Shown piece after piece: positions 8,749 through 17,854 of a DNA stretch of 64,000 nucleotides. Numbering within the stretch: the stretch's first letter is position 1; every line of letters starts with the position of its first letter. The translations under genes and the position numbers were made by a program. Below the pieces are notes generated by a model. It saw nothing but the letters and a program-made list of their open reading frames with translations. It was not told where the DNA came from and searched no databases. The stretch comes from Pseudomonas cremoricolorata DSM 17059 = NBRC 16634 (lineage in GTDB: Bacteria; Pseudomonadota; Gammaproteobacteria; Pseudomonadales; Pseudomonadaceae): NCBI RefSeq assembly GCF_000425745.1, contig NZ_AUEA01000008.1, forward strand, positions 1 through 64,000, given 5' to 3'.

Positions 8749-9930
8749 TCACACGAACTGTGCGGCGGCATTGGCCGAGGCCCACGCCCACTGGAAGTTG
8801 AAACCGCCCAGATGGCCGCTGACATCGAGCACCTCGCCGATGAAATACAGCCCCGGGCTTTTCAGCGATTCCATGGTCTTGGACGAGACTTCGCGGGTAT
8901 CCACGCCGCCTAGGGTGACCTCGGCGGTGCGGTAGCCTTCGGTGCCGGCCGGAACCACCTGCCAAGCGCTCAGACGCTCGGCGATCTGCGCCAGTTCCGC
9001 TGGGGTGTACTGTTTCAGCGGGCGCGACTCGAACCACTGCTCGGCCAGCAACGTGGCCAGCTTGCGGGTGAACACCTCGCCCAGCACGGTCTTGAGCTCG
9101 GTGTTGGCGCGCTCGCGTTGCTGTTGTTGCAGCCAGTCGAGGGCATCGCGGTCGGGCAGCAGGTTGATCTCGACCACATCACCCGGCTCCCAGAACGACG
9201 ACACCTGCAAGATCGCCGGGCCGCTCAGGCCGCGGTGGGTGAACAGCAAATTCTCGCGGAACAGCATGCCGTTGCAGCTCGCCGTACAGTCCAGCGAGGT
9301 GCCCGACAGCTCGCTGCACAGTGCCTTGAGTTGGGGCTCGGTGATGGTGAACGGCACCAGGCCGGCGCGGGTCGGTAGCAGCTGATGACCGAACTGGCGC
9401 GCCACCTGATAACCGAAACCCGTGGCGCCGAGGGTGGGAATCGACAGCCCGCCCGTGGCGATCACCAGCGACTGGCAGGCCATGGGCCCGGCGCTGGTCT
9501 GCAACCGATAGCCACCCTCGACCGCGTCGATCTGCAGGATATCGGTGAGCATGCGCAGTTCGGCGCCGGCCTCGGCGCACTCGCCCAGCAGCAGCTCGAG
9601 AATGTCGCTGGACTTGTTGTCGCAGAACAGCTGGCCGAGTTTTTTCTCGTGGTACGGCACGCCGTATTTGCTCACCAGGGCGATGAAATCCCACTGGGTG
9701 TAGCGGGCCAGGGCCGATTTGCAGAAGTGTGGGTTGTGTGAGAGGAAGTTGCCCGGCTCGGTGTACAGGTTGGTGAAGTTGCAGCGCCCGCCACCCGACA
9801 TGAGGATCTTCTTGCCGGGTTTGTTGGCGTGGTCGAGCACCCGCACGCTGCGCCCACGGCGGGCGGCGAGCTGGGCGCACATGAGGCCGGCAGCGCCGGC
9901 GCCGAGAACGATGACGTCAGAGGTAAGCAC
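8749..9930 (-). CDS. NAD(P)/FAD-dependent oxidoreductase, YhiN/HI0933 family
   Basis: Cytoplasmic flavoprotein of 393 residues. The N-terminal FAD-binding Rossmann motif is VIVLGAGAAGLMCAQLAARR, followed by the family signature KKILMSGGGRCNFTN around residues 40-55. The C-terminal part contains VTLGGVDTREVSSKTMES and GLYFIGEVLDVSGHLGGFNF, the second conserved YhiN block that closes the FAD site. The start is a GTG at 9930, with AGG eight bases before it. It lies 33 bases downstream of dbpA on the same strand and is probably co-transcribed with it. The physiological substrate of this widespread family is not settled. Confidence 0.9.
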   Translation of the reverse strand: MLTSDVIVLGAGAAGLMCAQLAARRGRSVRVLDHANKPGKKILMSGGGRCNFTNLYTEPGNFLSHNPHFCKSALARYTQWDFIALVSKYGVPYHEKKLGQLFCDNKSSDILELLLGECAEAGAELRMLTDILQIDAVEGGYRLQTSAGPMACQSLVIATGGLSIPTLGATGFGYQVARQFGHQLLPTRAGLVPFTITEPQLKALCSELSGTSLDCTASCNGMLFRENLLFTHRGLSGPAILQVSSFWEPGDVVEINLLPDRDALDWLQQQQRERANTELKTVLGEVFTRKLATLLAEQWFESRPLKQYTPAELAQIAERLSAWQVVPAGTEGYRTAEVTLGGVDTREVSSKTMESLKSPGLYFIGEVLDVSGHLGGFNFQWAWASANAAAQFV

Positions 9931-9963
9931 GTTGGGAACCTTGAACTGTGGGCTGGCGAACGA

Positions 9964-11349
9964 TCAGAGAATCCGTACCTTCAACGCCCGGCCCTTGATC
10001 TTGCCGCTGTTGAGCCGCTGCAGGGCCTGTTTGGCCACCCCTCGTTCCACGGCAACCAGGGCCTGGAAGTCGAAGATGGCGATCTTGCCGACCTGCTTGC
10101 CGGGAATGCCGGCATCGCCGGTCAGGGCGCCGAGAATGTCGCCTGGGCGCAGTTTGTCCTTGCGCCCGGCGGCGATGCACAGCGTGCTCATCACCGGCAG
10201 CAAGGGTTCGCCACCCTTGCTCTTGAGGCTATCGAGCTGTTCCCAGCGCAGTGGCCGGCCCTGCAATACTTCGATGGCCTGGGCGCGCTGGCCTTCGGCC
10301 GGCGCCACCAAGCTCACAGCGAGGCCTTTTTCCCCGGCACGCCCGGTACGCCCCACGCGGTGCACGTGAATCTCGGCATCGCGCGCCAGTTCGACGTTGA
10401 CGACCATGTCCAGGCCATCGATGTCCAGGCCGCGGGCGGCGACATCGGTGGCGACCAGCACCGAGCTGCTGCGGTTGGCGAACATCGCCAGCACCTGGTC
10501 ACGGTCGCGTTGCTCGAGGTCACCATGCAGGGCCTGGGCGACGATGCCCTTGGCGGTCAGGTGGGCGACCACGTCTTCGCACTGCTGCTTGGTGAAGCAG
10601 AACGCTACACAGGATTGCGGGCGGTAGTGGCCCAGCACTCGGGTCAGCGCGTCGAGGCGCTGCTGCGGGTCGATCTCGATGAAGCGCTGCTCGATCTGGT
10701 TGTCGCTGTGCTGGCTCTCGACCTTGACCTGTTCGGGCTTGCGCATGAACTTGGCGGCCAGCTGTTCGATGCCGGCCGGGTAGGTGGCCGAGAACAGCAG
10801 GGTCTGGCGGCGTGCTGGGGTCTTGCCGATGATGCTGGCGATGGCGTCGAAGAAGCCCATGTCGAGCATGCGGTCGGCTTCATCGAGCACCAGGGTGTTG
10901 AGGCCATCGAGCACCAGCGTGCCTTTGTCGAGGTGCTGCTGAATGCGCCCAGGGGTGCCGACGATGATGTGCGCGCCGTGCTCCAGCGAAGCGATCTGCG
11001 GACCGAGCGAGACGCCGCCGCAGAGGGTGAGGATCTTGATGTTGTCCTCGGCGCGGGCCAGCCGGCGCAACTCCTTGGCGACCTGGTCGGCCAGCTCGCG
11101 GGTCGGGCACAGCACCAGCGCCTGGCAGCCGAAGTAGCGCGGGTTGATCGGGTTGAGCAGGCCGATGCCGAAGGCGGCGGTCTTGCCACTGCCGGTCTTG
11201 GCCTGGGCGATGAGGTCGAGGCCGCGCAGGATCACCGGCAGGCTTTGCGCCTGGATCGGGGTCATGGCGGAATAACCCAAGGCGTCGAGGTTCGCCAGCA
11301 TGGCGGCGGACAACGGCAAGGTGGCGAAAGCGGAGGATTGGGTGGTCAC
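9964..11349 (-). CDS. dbpA: ATP-dependent RNA helicase DbpA
   Basis: DEAD-box helicase acting on 23S rRNA hairpin 92 during large-subunit assembly. The 461-residue product has the Q motif region SAMTPIQAQSLP, Walker A AKTGSGKT, the DEAD box VLDEADRMLDMGF, SAT in LLFSATYP, and motif VI VHRVGRTGRAG. A C-terminal RNA-recognition module of about 75 residues (KDKLRPGDILGALTGDAGI onward) is the part that gives DbpA its rRNA specificity. I chose GTG 11349 (VTTQSSAFATLPLS), giving a length close to E. coli DbpA (457); the in-frame extension to 11448 runs into the mdtD-like coding region. Confidence 0.95.
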   Translation of the reverse strand: MTTQSSAFATLPLSAAMLANLDALGYSAMTPIQAQSLPVILRGLDLIAQAKTGSGKTAAFGIGLLNPINPRYFGCQALVLCPTRELADQVAKELRRLARAEDNIKILTLCGGVSLGPQIASLEHGAHIIVGTPGRIQQHLDKGTLVLDGLNTLVLDEADRMLDMGFFDAIASIIGKTPARRQTLLFSATYPAGIEQLAAKFMRKPEQVKVESQHSDNQIEQRFIEIDPQQRLDALTRVLGHYRPQSCVAFCFTKQQCEDVVAHLTAKGIVAQALHGDLEQRDRDQVLAMFANRSSSVLVATDVAARGLDIDGLDMVVNVELARDAEIHVHRVGRTGRAGEKGLAVSLVAPAEGQRAQAIEVLQGRPLRWEQLDSLKSKGGEPLLPVMSTLCIAAGRKDKLRPGDILGALTGDAGIPGKQVGKIAIFDFQALVAVERGVAKQALQRLNSGKIKGRALKVRIL

Positions 11350-11413
11350 GAGACGGGCCTGTGCTGCGAAGCGAAAAATGCCGCACAGTCTACCAGCCTC
11401 GTGGCCCTTGGCC

Positions 11414-12841
11414 CTACGACTCGATGTCTCGTTCCGGACGACGGGCACGCCTTCCGTCCGTCGGCGCCAGTTGCAGGAAGATCGCTGCTGCCAGCATGGC
11501 CATCAGGCCGATGGTGAAGAAGGTCAGCTGGAACGCGCCCAAGGTGCTTTCCACGCCATCGCCATTGCCAGCAGTGGTGAAACCGCCAAGCAGGGCGCCG
11601 GCGCAAGCCACGCCCAGGCTCAACGACAGCTGCGCGACCACCGACAACAGGCTGTTGCCGCTGCTGGCGCTGGCGTCGTCGAGGTCGATCAGGGTGACGG
11701 TGTTCATCGCCGTGAACTGCAACGAGTTGACCGCGCCGAGCAGCGACAGCTGCACCAGCAGCAGCGCGTACGGCGTCTGCTCGTTGACCAGGCCCAGGCT
11801 TGCCAGCAGCAGGCCGAGAATCAAGGTGTTGCCGGTGAGGATGATGCGATAGCCGAGCCGCTCGATCAGCGGACGCGCCACCGATTTGGCCAGCATCGCT
11901 GCTGCCGCCAGGGGAATCATGCTCATGCCCGCCTGGGACGGTGAATAGCCCAGCGCCACCTGCAACAGCAGTGGCACCAGAAAGGGCAGGGCGCCGCTGC
12001 CCAGGCGGGCGAACAGGTTGCCGAGGATGCCGATGGCGAAAGTGCGCACGCGGAACAGGCTGGGCGAGAACAGCGGTTCGGGGTCGCGTCCGGCGCGCAG
12101 CCAGTAGGCGGCCAGGCACGCCATGCCAGCGAACAACAGCAGCATCACCCGCAGGTGCGGCAAGTGCAGTTCGCCCAGGCCTTCCATGGCGATGGTGATC
12201 AGCACCATCGCTGCGCCGAACAACAGAAAGCCCGGTCCATCGAACGTGGTGCGCTCGGCCCCGCGCAGGTCGGGAATGAAGCGCCACACCGCATAGCAAC
12301 CCAGCGCACCGACCGGCAGGTTGAGCAGGAAGATCCAGTGCCAGCTGAGAATTTCCACCAGCCAGCCGCCCACGGTGGGGCCAAGCAACGGCCCGAGCAG
12401 GCCGGGAATGGTGATGAAGCTCATGATCCGCACCAGCTCCGAGCGCGGATAGGCGCGCAGCACCACCAGGCGACCCACTGGCAGCATCAGCGCCCCGCCC
12501 AATCCTTGAACGATACGCGCTGCGACCAGCATCGGCAGGGTGTTGGACACCGCGCACAGCAACGAGCCGAAACTGAACAGCAAAATTGCGCTGAAGAATA
12601 TGCGCTTGGTCCCGAAACGGTCGGCGATCCACCCCGAGGCCGGAATCAGCAGTGCCACGGTGAGCATGTAGGCGATGATTACCCCTTGCATGCGCAGCGG
12701 GTTTTCATCCAGTGAGCGGGCCATCGACGGCAGTGCGGTATTGAGGATGGTGCCGTCCAGCGACTGCATGAAGAACGCGATGGCGACCACCCAGGGCAGC
12801 CAGCGGGCGGTGGTGGGGTCCAGCGGGGCGCGTTCGGGCAT
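11414..12841 (-). CDS. mdtD: DHA2-family multidrug efflux transporter, MdtD-like
   Basis: Proton-driven MFS exporter of 475 residues with about 14 hydrophobic segments, typical of the DHA2 class. Motifs include LDGTILNTALPSMA in the first helix (DHA2 motif D), GWIADRFGTKRIF (motif A in loop 2-3), and the antiporter motif C region LGPLLGPTVGGWL. ATG 12841 is preceded by GAGGA five bases upstream; an in-frame TTG at 12862 is a weaker alternative. It stands 64 bases upstream of dbpA on the same strand. The symbol reflects overall resemblance in length and motifs to MdtD, not a demonstrated substrate range. Confidence 0.8.
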   Translation of the reverse strand: MPERAPLDPTTARWLPWVVAIAFFMQSLDGTILNTALPSMARSLDENPLRMQGVIIAYMLTVALLIPASGWIADRFGTKRIFFSAILLFSFGSLLCAVSNTLPMLVAARIVQGLGGALMLPVGRLVVLRAYPRSELVRIMSFITIPGLLGPLLGPTVGGWLVEILSWHWIFLLNLPVGALGCYAVWRFIPDLRGAERTTFDGPGFLLFGAAMVLITIAMEGLGELHLPHLRVMLLLFAGMACLAAYWLRAGRDPEPLFSPSLFRVRTFAIGILGNLFARLGSGALPFLVPLLLQVALGYSPSQAGMSMIPLAAAAMLAKSVARPLIERLGYRIILTGNTLILGLLLASLGLVNEQTPYALLLVQLSLLGAVNSLQFTAMNTVTLIDLDDASASSGNSLLSVVAQLSLSLGVACAGALLGGFTTAGNGDGVESTLGAFQLTFFTIGLMAMLAAAIFLQLAPTDGRRARRPERDIES

Positions 12842-13173
12842 GGGGGTCCTCGGCTTGGGCAATGAGTTTCTTGCAATCAGCCCACTCGGCAGAAGACCTG
12901 GGCTTTCGCCTGGGTCGACGGGCGATCTGCTGGAAGGGCAGGGTTGCGGCGGAATCGGGCGTCAAGTGCTCAGCGGCAAGCTGTGCCCGCAGCGCCAGAC
13001 TTTGACCTGCGCGTCGGGCCGATGACTCTATTGGATATCTGTAAGGGTCCACGAATTCCGGCGCAAGACGAATACCGGAGTGAAGAAACAAAAAAGGAGA
13101 GCGTGGGCTCTCCTTTCGGGGGATGGAAGGGGGGAACCAGCATGTCAACCGCAGGTTCCTCGATGCAGAGTAT
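12842..13173. other. gene-poor interval upstream of mdtD
   Basis: Of this 332-base stretch the right end holds a clear minus-strand terminator (13093-13116). The rest should contain the promoter of the mdtD-like gene, but I can see no convincing -10/-35 pair, no plausible small gene with a ribosome-binding site, and no extended repeat. Confidence 0.4.
13093..13116 (-). terminator. Rho-independent terminator of the 68-residue gene
   Basis: Perfect 10-base stem AAAGGAGAGC / GCTCTCCTTT with a 4-base loop GTGG. Read on the minus strand it is followed by a run of six T. It lies about 57 bases after the stop of the small gene ending at 13174, which supports that gene being real and separately transcribed. 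Confidence 0.85.
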
Positions 13174-13380
13174 TCAGTTCGGGGACCAGTTGTTGAACTC
13201 TTCGTGGGTCATCTCGCCGAGATAGCAGACGGCGGTGCAATATCCGAGATAGTTATCGTTCTTAGTGGCTGTTTCCATAATGTTGGCCATGGTGATACGC
13301 GGCTGGTCAACGCCGAGATACTTCGTTTTTACATCGCCGCCGTCAATGGTGAACGACAGAAGGTAATAGTGCTTTTTCAT
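13174..13380 (-). CDS. orphan small protein, 68 residues
   Basis: Not recognised. The protein is hydrophilic, with no signal peptide or membrane helix. It begins MKKHYYLLSFTIDGGDVKTK and ends EEFNNWSPN, with aromatic and cysteine residues in YLGYCTAVCYLGEM. The opening alternates hydrophobic and polar residues as a beta strand would. Evidence that it is a gene: ATG 13380 has GAGG nine bases upstream, a strong terminator follows the stop on the same strand, and no competing gene overlaps. It lies between the mdtD-like gene and putA, transcribed in the same direction as both but separated from each by a terminator. Confidence 0.7.
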   Translation of the reverse strand: MKKHYYLLSFTIDGGDVKTKYLGVDQPRITMANIMETATKNDNYLGYCTAVCYLGEMTHEEFNNWSPN

Positions 13381-13569
13381 GGTGTAGCCTCACTTGTTCA
13401 GGATGGGGGCCCCAATGCGGCTGCTGGCCACACGGGCTGCTGGTTTGCGCAGACAGCTCACGACTGCCTGTGCCGTTCGCAGTTTTCTCGCTTACGCGAT
13501 TGCGTTGCAGTTGGAAGGCCGTCCAGTGGGTCGTGCAACATGGAGAGCGGTGGGAATCTGTTGGCGCAA

Positions 13570-13597
13570 AAAAAAGAGAGCCGAAGCTCTCTTTTTT
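13570..13597 (-). terminator. putA terminator
   Basis: Twelve-base perfect stem AAAAAAGAGAGC / GCTCTCTTTTTT closed by a CGAA loop, starting 16 bases beyond the putA stop codon. On the minus strand the hairpin ends in a run of eight T. The plus-strand side also ends in six T, so it could work in both directions. Confidence 0.9.
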
Positions 13598-13612
13598 CTG
13601 GGGGTGCGATTT

Positions 13613-16600
13613 TCAACCGATGGTCATCAAACTCGCATTCCCACCCGCTGCCGCGGTGTTGACGCTCACTGCGCGCTCGATCACCAGACGCTCCAGCGCG
13701 ATGTTGCTATCACCGGACGACAGACCCTGAACCCCAACGATGGCACCGCCGCGTTGCGCCACTTGCTGGCAGACGCCGCGCAACTGATCGCAATCACCGT
13801 GGTGCAATACCGCGTCGAAGGCCACTTCATCTTTCTGCCAATCCGCTACCAGGGCGATCTTGCCTTGCACCTCTTTGGGCAGGCGCGCGCGCAGGGCTTT
13901 GCCGGGTTCGGCGTCCAGCCACAGTGCCGAGCTGCCCACCGCCAGCACCGCAGCCAGTTGGTTGAGCAGGTCGGCTTCACCGTCCGCCAGGCACAGCACG
14001 TGCTCGCGCGGCAGGATGGTGTAGCTGTTGCGCTCGCCGGTCGGGCCGGGCAGCACGCGGGTCACGCCGCTTTGCGATTGTTCGGCGAACTGCTCGCACA
14101 GGCTGGCCAGCTCGCTGTGCTGGTTGCCGGTAGCCCAGTTCTTGAGCGCATGCAGCGGTTGCAGCAGTTGCTCGCGCAGCGCGCCTTCGACCTTGCCGTC
14201 GCGGTCGACGCGCTGGAAGTGCCGGGCGATGGCGTCGGCCGGGCGGGTCGAGAGCAGGCGGTACAGGTACAGCGGGCCACCGGCTTTCGGGCCGGTGCCC
14301 GACAGCCCCTCGCCGCCGAACGGTTGCACGCCGACCACGGCGCCAACGATGTTGCGGTTGACGTACAGGTTGCCGGCGTTGACGTTGTCCACCACCTTGG
14401 CGATGGTTTCGTCGATGCGGGTATGCACGCCCAGGGTCAGGCCATAGCCCGACGCGTTGATCTGCTCGATCAGCCCGTCGAGGTTGCGGCGGTTGTAACG
14501 CACCACGTGCAGCACCGGGCCGAAGATTTCACGCTTGAGTTCATCGAGGCTGTCCAGCTCGATCAGGGTCGGCATGACGAAGGTGCCGCGCTTGACCTCG
14601 GCAGCATCGGCCAGCGCTACCTGATACACCGCACGGCCTTTCTCGCGCATGCCCTGGATGTGCTGTTCGATGCCGGCCTTGGCTTCGGCGTCGATCACCG
14701 GGCCGATGTCCACCGACAGCCGTTCCGGGTTGCCCAGGCGGCTCTGCGCCATGGCGCCCTTGAGCATTTCGATGACGCGGTCGGCGCAGTCTTCCTGCAG
14801 GCACAGCACGCGCAGGGCCGAGCAGCGTTGACCGGCGCTGTCGAAGGCCGACGACACCACATCGATGACCACCTGTTCGGTGAGCGCCGAGGAGTCGACG
14901 ATCATCGCATTCTGCCCGCCGGTTTCGGCGATCAGTGGAATCGGCCGGCCCTGGGCGTCGAGGCGACCGGCCACATTGCGTTGCAGTAGTCGCGCCACTT
15001 CCGTGGAACCGGTGAACATCACGCCTTTGACCCGCTCATCGCCCACCAGCCGCGCGCCGACACTTTCGCCGCGCCCTGGCAGCAGTTGCAGCACACCTTC
15101 GGGGATACCGGCTTCGAGCAGCAGGCGCACGGCCTGGGCGGCGATCAGCGGGGTTTGCTCGGCGGGCTTGGCCAATACCGGGTTGCCGGCAGCCAGCGCT
15201 GCGGCCACCTGTCCGGAGAAGATCGCCAGCGGGAAGTTCCATGGGCTGATACACACCACCGGGCCCAGTGGGCGGCAGTCGGCATTGCTCAGGTCGGTAC
15301 GCGCCTGCAAGGCGTAGTAGCGCAGAAAATCCACCGCTTCGCGCACTTCGGCGATGGCGTTGGCGAAGGTCTTGCCGGCCTCGCGCACCAGCAGGCCCAT
15401 CAGTGGCTGGATTTCAGCCTCCATGGCGTCGGCGGCGCGTTCCAGGATGGCGGCGCGTTCTGCCGGCGGCGTGGCCTGCCAGATCGGCGCTGCGTTGATC
15501 GCGCACTGCACGGCGTTGTCGACGTCTTCCACCGTGGCTTCCTGCACCTTGCCTACCACATCGCGTTGATCCGACGGGTTGAGCACGTCTGCCGCAGCCT
15601 CTTCACTGCTGGCGCAGGCCAGCATCGGCAGCGCTTTCCAGTCGTGGTGGGCGGTCGACAGCAGCGCGCAGGACAACGACGCCAGGCGATGTTCGTTGGC
15701 CATGTCGATGCCGGCCGAGTTGGCCCGCTCGCTGCCATAGAGGTCGCGCGGTTGTGGGATGCGCGGGTGCGGCAGGCCGATGCTGCCTTCCTGTGCGGCC
15801 ATGCGTTCGATGCTGGCGACCGGGTCGGCGACCAGTTCCTGGATGGAAATCGAGTGGTCGGCGATGCGGTTGACGAACGAGGTGTTGGCACCGTTTTCCA
15901 GCAGTCGGCGGACCAGGTAGGCCAGCAGCGTTTCGTGGGTGCCGACCGGGGCGTAGACCCGGCACGGACGGTTCAGCTTGCCCTCGGACAGCTTGCCCAC
16001 CACTTGCTCGTACAGCGGCTCGCCCATGCCATGCAGGCACTGGAATTCGTACTGGCCGGGGTAATAGTTCTGGCCGGCGATCTGGTAGATGGCCGACAGG
16101 GTATGGGCGTTGTGGGTGGCGAACTGCGGGTAGATGGCTTCCGGTACGGCCAGCAGCTTGCGCGCGCAGGCAATGAACGAGACGTCGGTGTAGACCTTGC
16201 GGGTATACACCGGGTAGCCCTCCAGGCCTTCGACCTGAGCGCGTTTGATCTCGCTGTCCCAGTAGGCACCCTTGACCAGGCGGATCATCAAACGGTGGCG
16301 GCTCCGCTTGGCCAAGTCGATGACGTAGTCGATCGCGTACGGGCAGCGCTTCTGATAGGCCTGGATGACGAAGCCGATGCCGTTCCAGCCGCTCAGCGTC
16401 GGCTCGAAGCACAGGCGTTCGAGCAGGTCGAGCGACAGCTCCAGGCGGTCGGCCTCTTCGGCGTCGATGTTCAGGCCGATGTCGTACTGCTTGGCCAGCA
16501 GGGTCAGGCTGAGCAGGCGCGGGTACAGTTCTTCCATCACCCGCTCGTACTGCGCGCGGCTGTAGCGCGGGTGCAGCGCCGAGAGCTTGATGGAAATGCC

Positions 16601-17566
16601 CGGGCCTTCATAGATGCCACGGCCATTGGACGCCTTGCCGATGGAGTGGATGGCCTGCTCGTAGGAGGCGAGGTACTTCTGCGCGTCGTGCTCGGTCAAG
16701 GCCGCTTCGCCGAGCATGTCGTAGGAATAGCGGAAGCCCTTGGACTCGAAGCGGTTGGCGTTGGCCAGGGCTTCGGCGATGGTTTCGCCGGTGACGAACT
16801 GCTCGCCCATCAGGCGCATGGCCATGTCGACGCCCTTGCGGATCATCGGCTCGCCGCTCTTGCCGATGATGCGCGTCAGCGACGAGGTGAGGCCGGATTC
16901 GTTGTGGGTCGAGACCAGCTTGCCGGTCAGCAGTAGGCCCCAGGTCGCGGCGTTGACGAACAGCGACGGGCTGTTGCCCAGGTGCGGCTGCCAGTTGCCG
17001 GTGCTGATCTTGTCGCGGATCAGCGCATCGCGGGTGCCTTTGTCGGGGATGCGCAGCAGTGCCTCGGCCAGGCACATCAGCGCCACGCCTTCCTGGGACG
17101 ACAGCGAGAATTCCTGCAGCAGCCCTTGCACCACGCCGGCCCGGCCGCTGGCGCTCTTCTGGTTGCGCAGCTTTTCGGCGATGCCGGCGGCCATCTTGTT
17201 GGTCGCCTCGGCCTGGGCGCTGGTCAGGCGCGCCTGTTCCAGCAGCATCGGTACCATTTCCTGCTCGGGGCGGCGGTAGGCGGCGGTGATCGCCGAGCGC
17301 AGCACCGACTGCGGCAGAATGCTTTCGGCAAACTCCAGGAAGCACTGGTGGCTGTGGTCGGCCTGCACATCGCCGATGTCATCGGCAAGGTTCGCCGCCT
17401 GGCCATTGAGGTCGTTGAGGCTGGCGCCGCCCTCGAGCTTCTCCAGGTAATTGAAGATCGCTTGCTTGATCAACCAGTGCGGCGTGCGGTCGATGGACTG
17501 CGCAGCTGCCTTGAGTCGCTCGCGAGTGGGGTCGTCAAGTTTGACCCCAAGGGTGGTCGTCGCCAT
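13613..17566 (-). CDS. putA: trifunctional proline utilisation protein PutA
   Basis: Bifunctional enzyme and repressor of 1317 residues. It oxidises proline to pyrroline-5-carboxylate with FAD at the membrane, then oxidises the hydrolysed product to glutamate with NAD. The N-terminus MATTTLGVKLDDPTRERLKA is a ribbon-helix-helix DNA-binding domain (about residues 1-47), as in the trifunctional enterobacterial PutA. The proline dehydrogenase barrel follows at about 230-560, with RLVKGAYWDSEIKRAQ. The aldehyde dehydrogenase lies at about 640-1110, with catalytic cysteine in DSAGQRCSALRV. ATG 17566 has GAGGA upstream. It is divergent from putP, with an array of putative PutA boxes between them. 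Confidence 0.97.
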   Translation of the reverse strand: MATTTLGVKLDDPTRERLKAAAQSIDRTPHWLIKQAIFNYLEKLEGGASLNDLNGQAANLADDIGDVQADHSHQCFLEFAESILPQSVLRSAITAAYRRPEQEMVPMLLEQARLTSAQAEATNKMAAGIAEKLRNQKSASGRAGVVQGLLQEFSLSSQEGVALMCLAEALLRIPDKGTRDALIRDKISTGNWQPHLGNSPSLFVNAATWGLLLTGKLVSTHNESGLTSSLTRIIGKSGEPMIRKGVDMAMRLMGEQFVTGETIAEALANANRFESKGFRYSYDMLGEAALTEHDAQKYLASYEQAIHSIGKASNGRGIYEGPGISIKLSALHPRYSRAQYERVMEELYPRLLSLTLLAKQYDIGLNIDAEEADRLELSLDLLERLCFEPTLSGWNGIGFVIQAYQKRCPYAIDYVIDLAKRSRHRLMIRLVKGAYWDSEIKRAQVEGLEGYPVYTRKVYTDVSFIACARKLLAVPEAIYPQFATHNAHTLSAIYQIAGQNYYPGQYEFQCLHGMGEPLYEQVVGKLSEGKLNRPCRVYAPVGTHETLLAYLVRRLLENGANTSFVNRIADHSISIQELVADPVASIERMAAQEGSIGLPHPRIPQPRDLYGSERANSAGIDMANEHRLASLSCALLSTAHHDWKALPMLACASSEEAAADVLNPSDQRDVVGKVQEATVEDVDNAVQCAINAAPIWQATPPAERAAILERAADAMEAEIQPLMGLLVREAGKTFANAIAEVREAVDFLRYYALQARTDLSNADCRPLGPVVCISPWNFPLAIFSGQVAAALAAGNPVLAKPAEQTPLIAAQAVRLLLEAGIPEGVLQLLPGRGESVGARLVGDERVKGVMFTGSTEVARLLQRNVAGRLDAQGRPIPLIAETGGQNAMIVDSSALTEQVVIDVVSSAFDSAGQRCSALRVLCLQEDCADRVIEMLKGAMAQSRLGNPERLSVDIGPVIDAEAKAGIEQHIQGMREKGRAVYQVALADAAEVKRGTFVMPTLIELDSLDELKREIFGPVLHVVRYNRRNLDGLIEQINASGYGLTLGVHTRIDETIAKVVDNVNAGNLYVNRNIVGAVVGVQPFGGEGLSGTGPKAGGPLYLYRLLSTRPADAIARHFQRVDRDGKVEGALREQLLQPLHALKNWATGNQHSELASLCEQFAEQSQSGVTRVLPGPTGERNSYTILPREHVLCLADGEADLLNQLAAVLAVGSSALWLDAEPGKALRARLPKEVQGKIALVADWQKDEVAFDAVLHHGDCDQLRGVCQQVAQRGGAIVGVQGLSSGDSNIALERLVIERAVSVNTAAAGGNASLMTIG

Positions 17567-17610
17567 TTCTTGTCCTCGTTATTGCCACGGCGTGGCGTTA
17601 GCTGGGCGCA

Positions 17611-17640
17611 AGATTAGCGCTGCTCCGGCTCAAGGTGCAA
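17611..17640 (-). promoter_or_regulatory. putative putA promoter
   Basis: On the minus strand TTGCAC (17640-17635) and TAATCT (17616-17611) are separated by 18 bases, placing transcription start near 17604 and a leader of about 38 bases. The -35 hexamer is itself part of a GGTTGCAC box, so PutA bound there would block RNA polymerase directly. Inferred from sequence only. Confidence 0.55.
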
Positions 17641-17685
17641 CCGGGTGCAACCCGTTTTTTCGCAGGTTGCAGCGCAGTTCGTCCG

Positions 17686-17715
17686 ATGCCGTTTTCAGGT
17701 GTCTGAAAACGGCAT
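17686..17715. promoter_or_regulatory. 13-base perfect dyad in the put control region
   Basis: ATGCCGTTTTCAG (17686-17698) and CTGAAAACGGCAT (17703-17715) form a perfect inverted repeat around GTGT. No T-run follows, and no gene reads into it from either side, so a terminator is unlikely. A binding site for a second dimeric regulator is the simplest reading. Confidence 0.55.
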
Positions 17716-17824
17716 ATACAGGTCGTTAAGGGGCATGAATAGCAGCGGGTTGCACGAAAATGAGGCGGATGTCCTGATAAATTGGCGGAAAATTCCCAAG
17801 GTGCAACTGTCAAGTGAAAAACGG

Positions 17825-17854
17825 TTGCACCTGATTCTGCTTGTGTCATAGGAT
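17825..17854 (+). promoter_or_regulatory. putative putP promoter
   Basis: TTGCAC (17825-17830) and TAGGAT (17849-17854) are 18 bases apart, with start expected near 17861, about 59 bases before the putP ATG. As for putA, the -35 lies inside a GGTTGCAC box; another box (17867-17872) falls just inside the predicted leader. Confidence 0.5.

Noticed and set aside
9829..11517. 562-codon open frame opposite dbpA
   Set aside because: Shadow frame; dbpA has all helicase motifs on the minus strand.
13504..13539. Two further GTTGCA/TGCAAC sites near the 3' end of putA
   Set aside because: They lack the extra flanking bases of the promoter boxes and lie downstream of putA, so chance occurrence is more likely.
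15086..16936. 616-codon open frame opposite putA
   Set aside because: Low-complexity antisense reading of putA coding DNA; no ribosome-binding site or recognisable motif.
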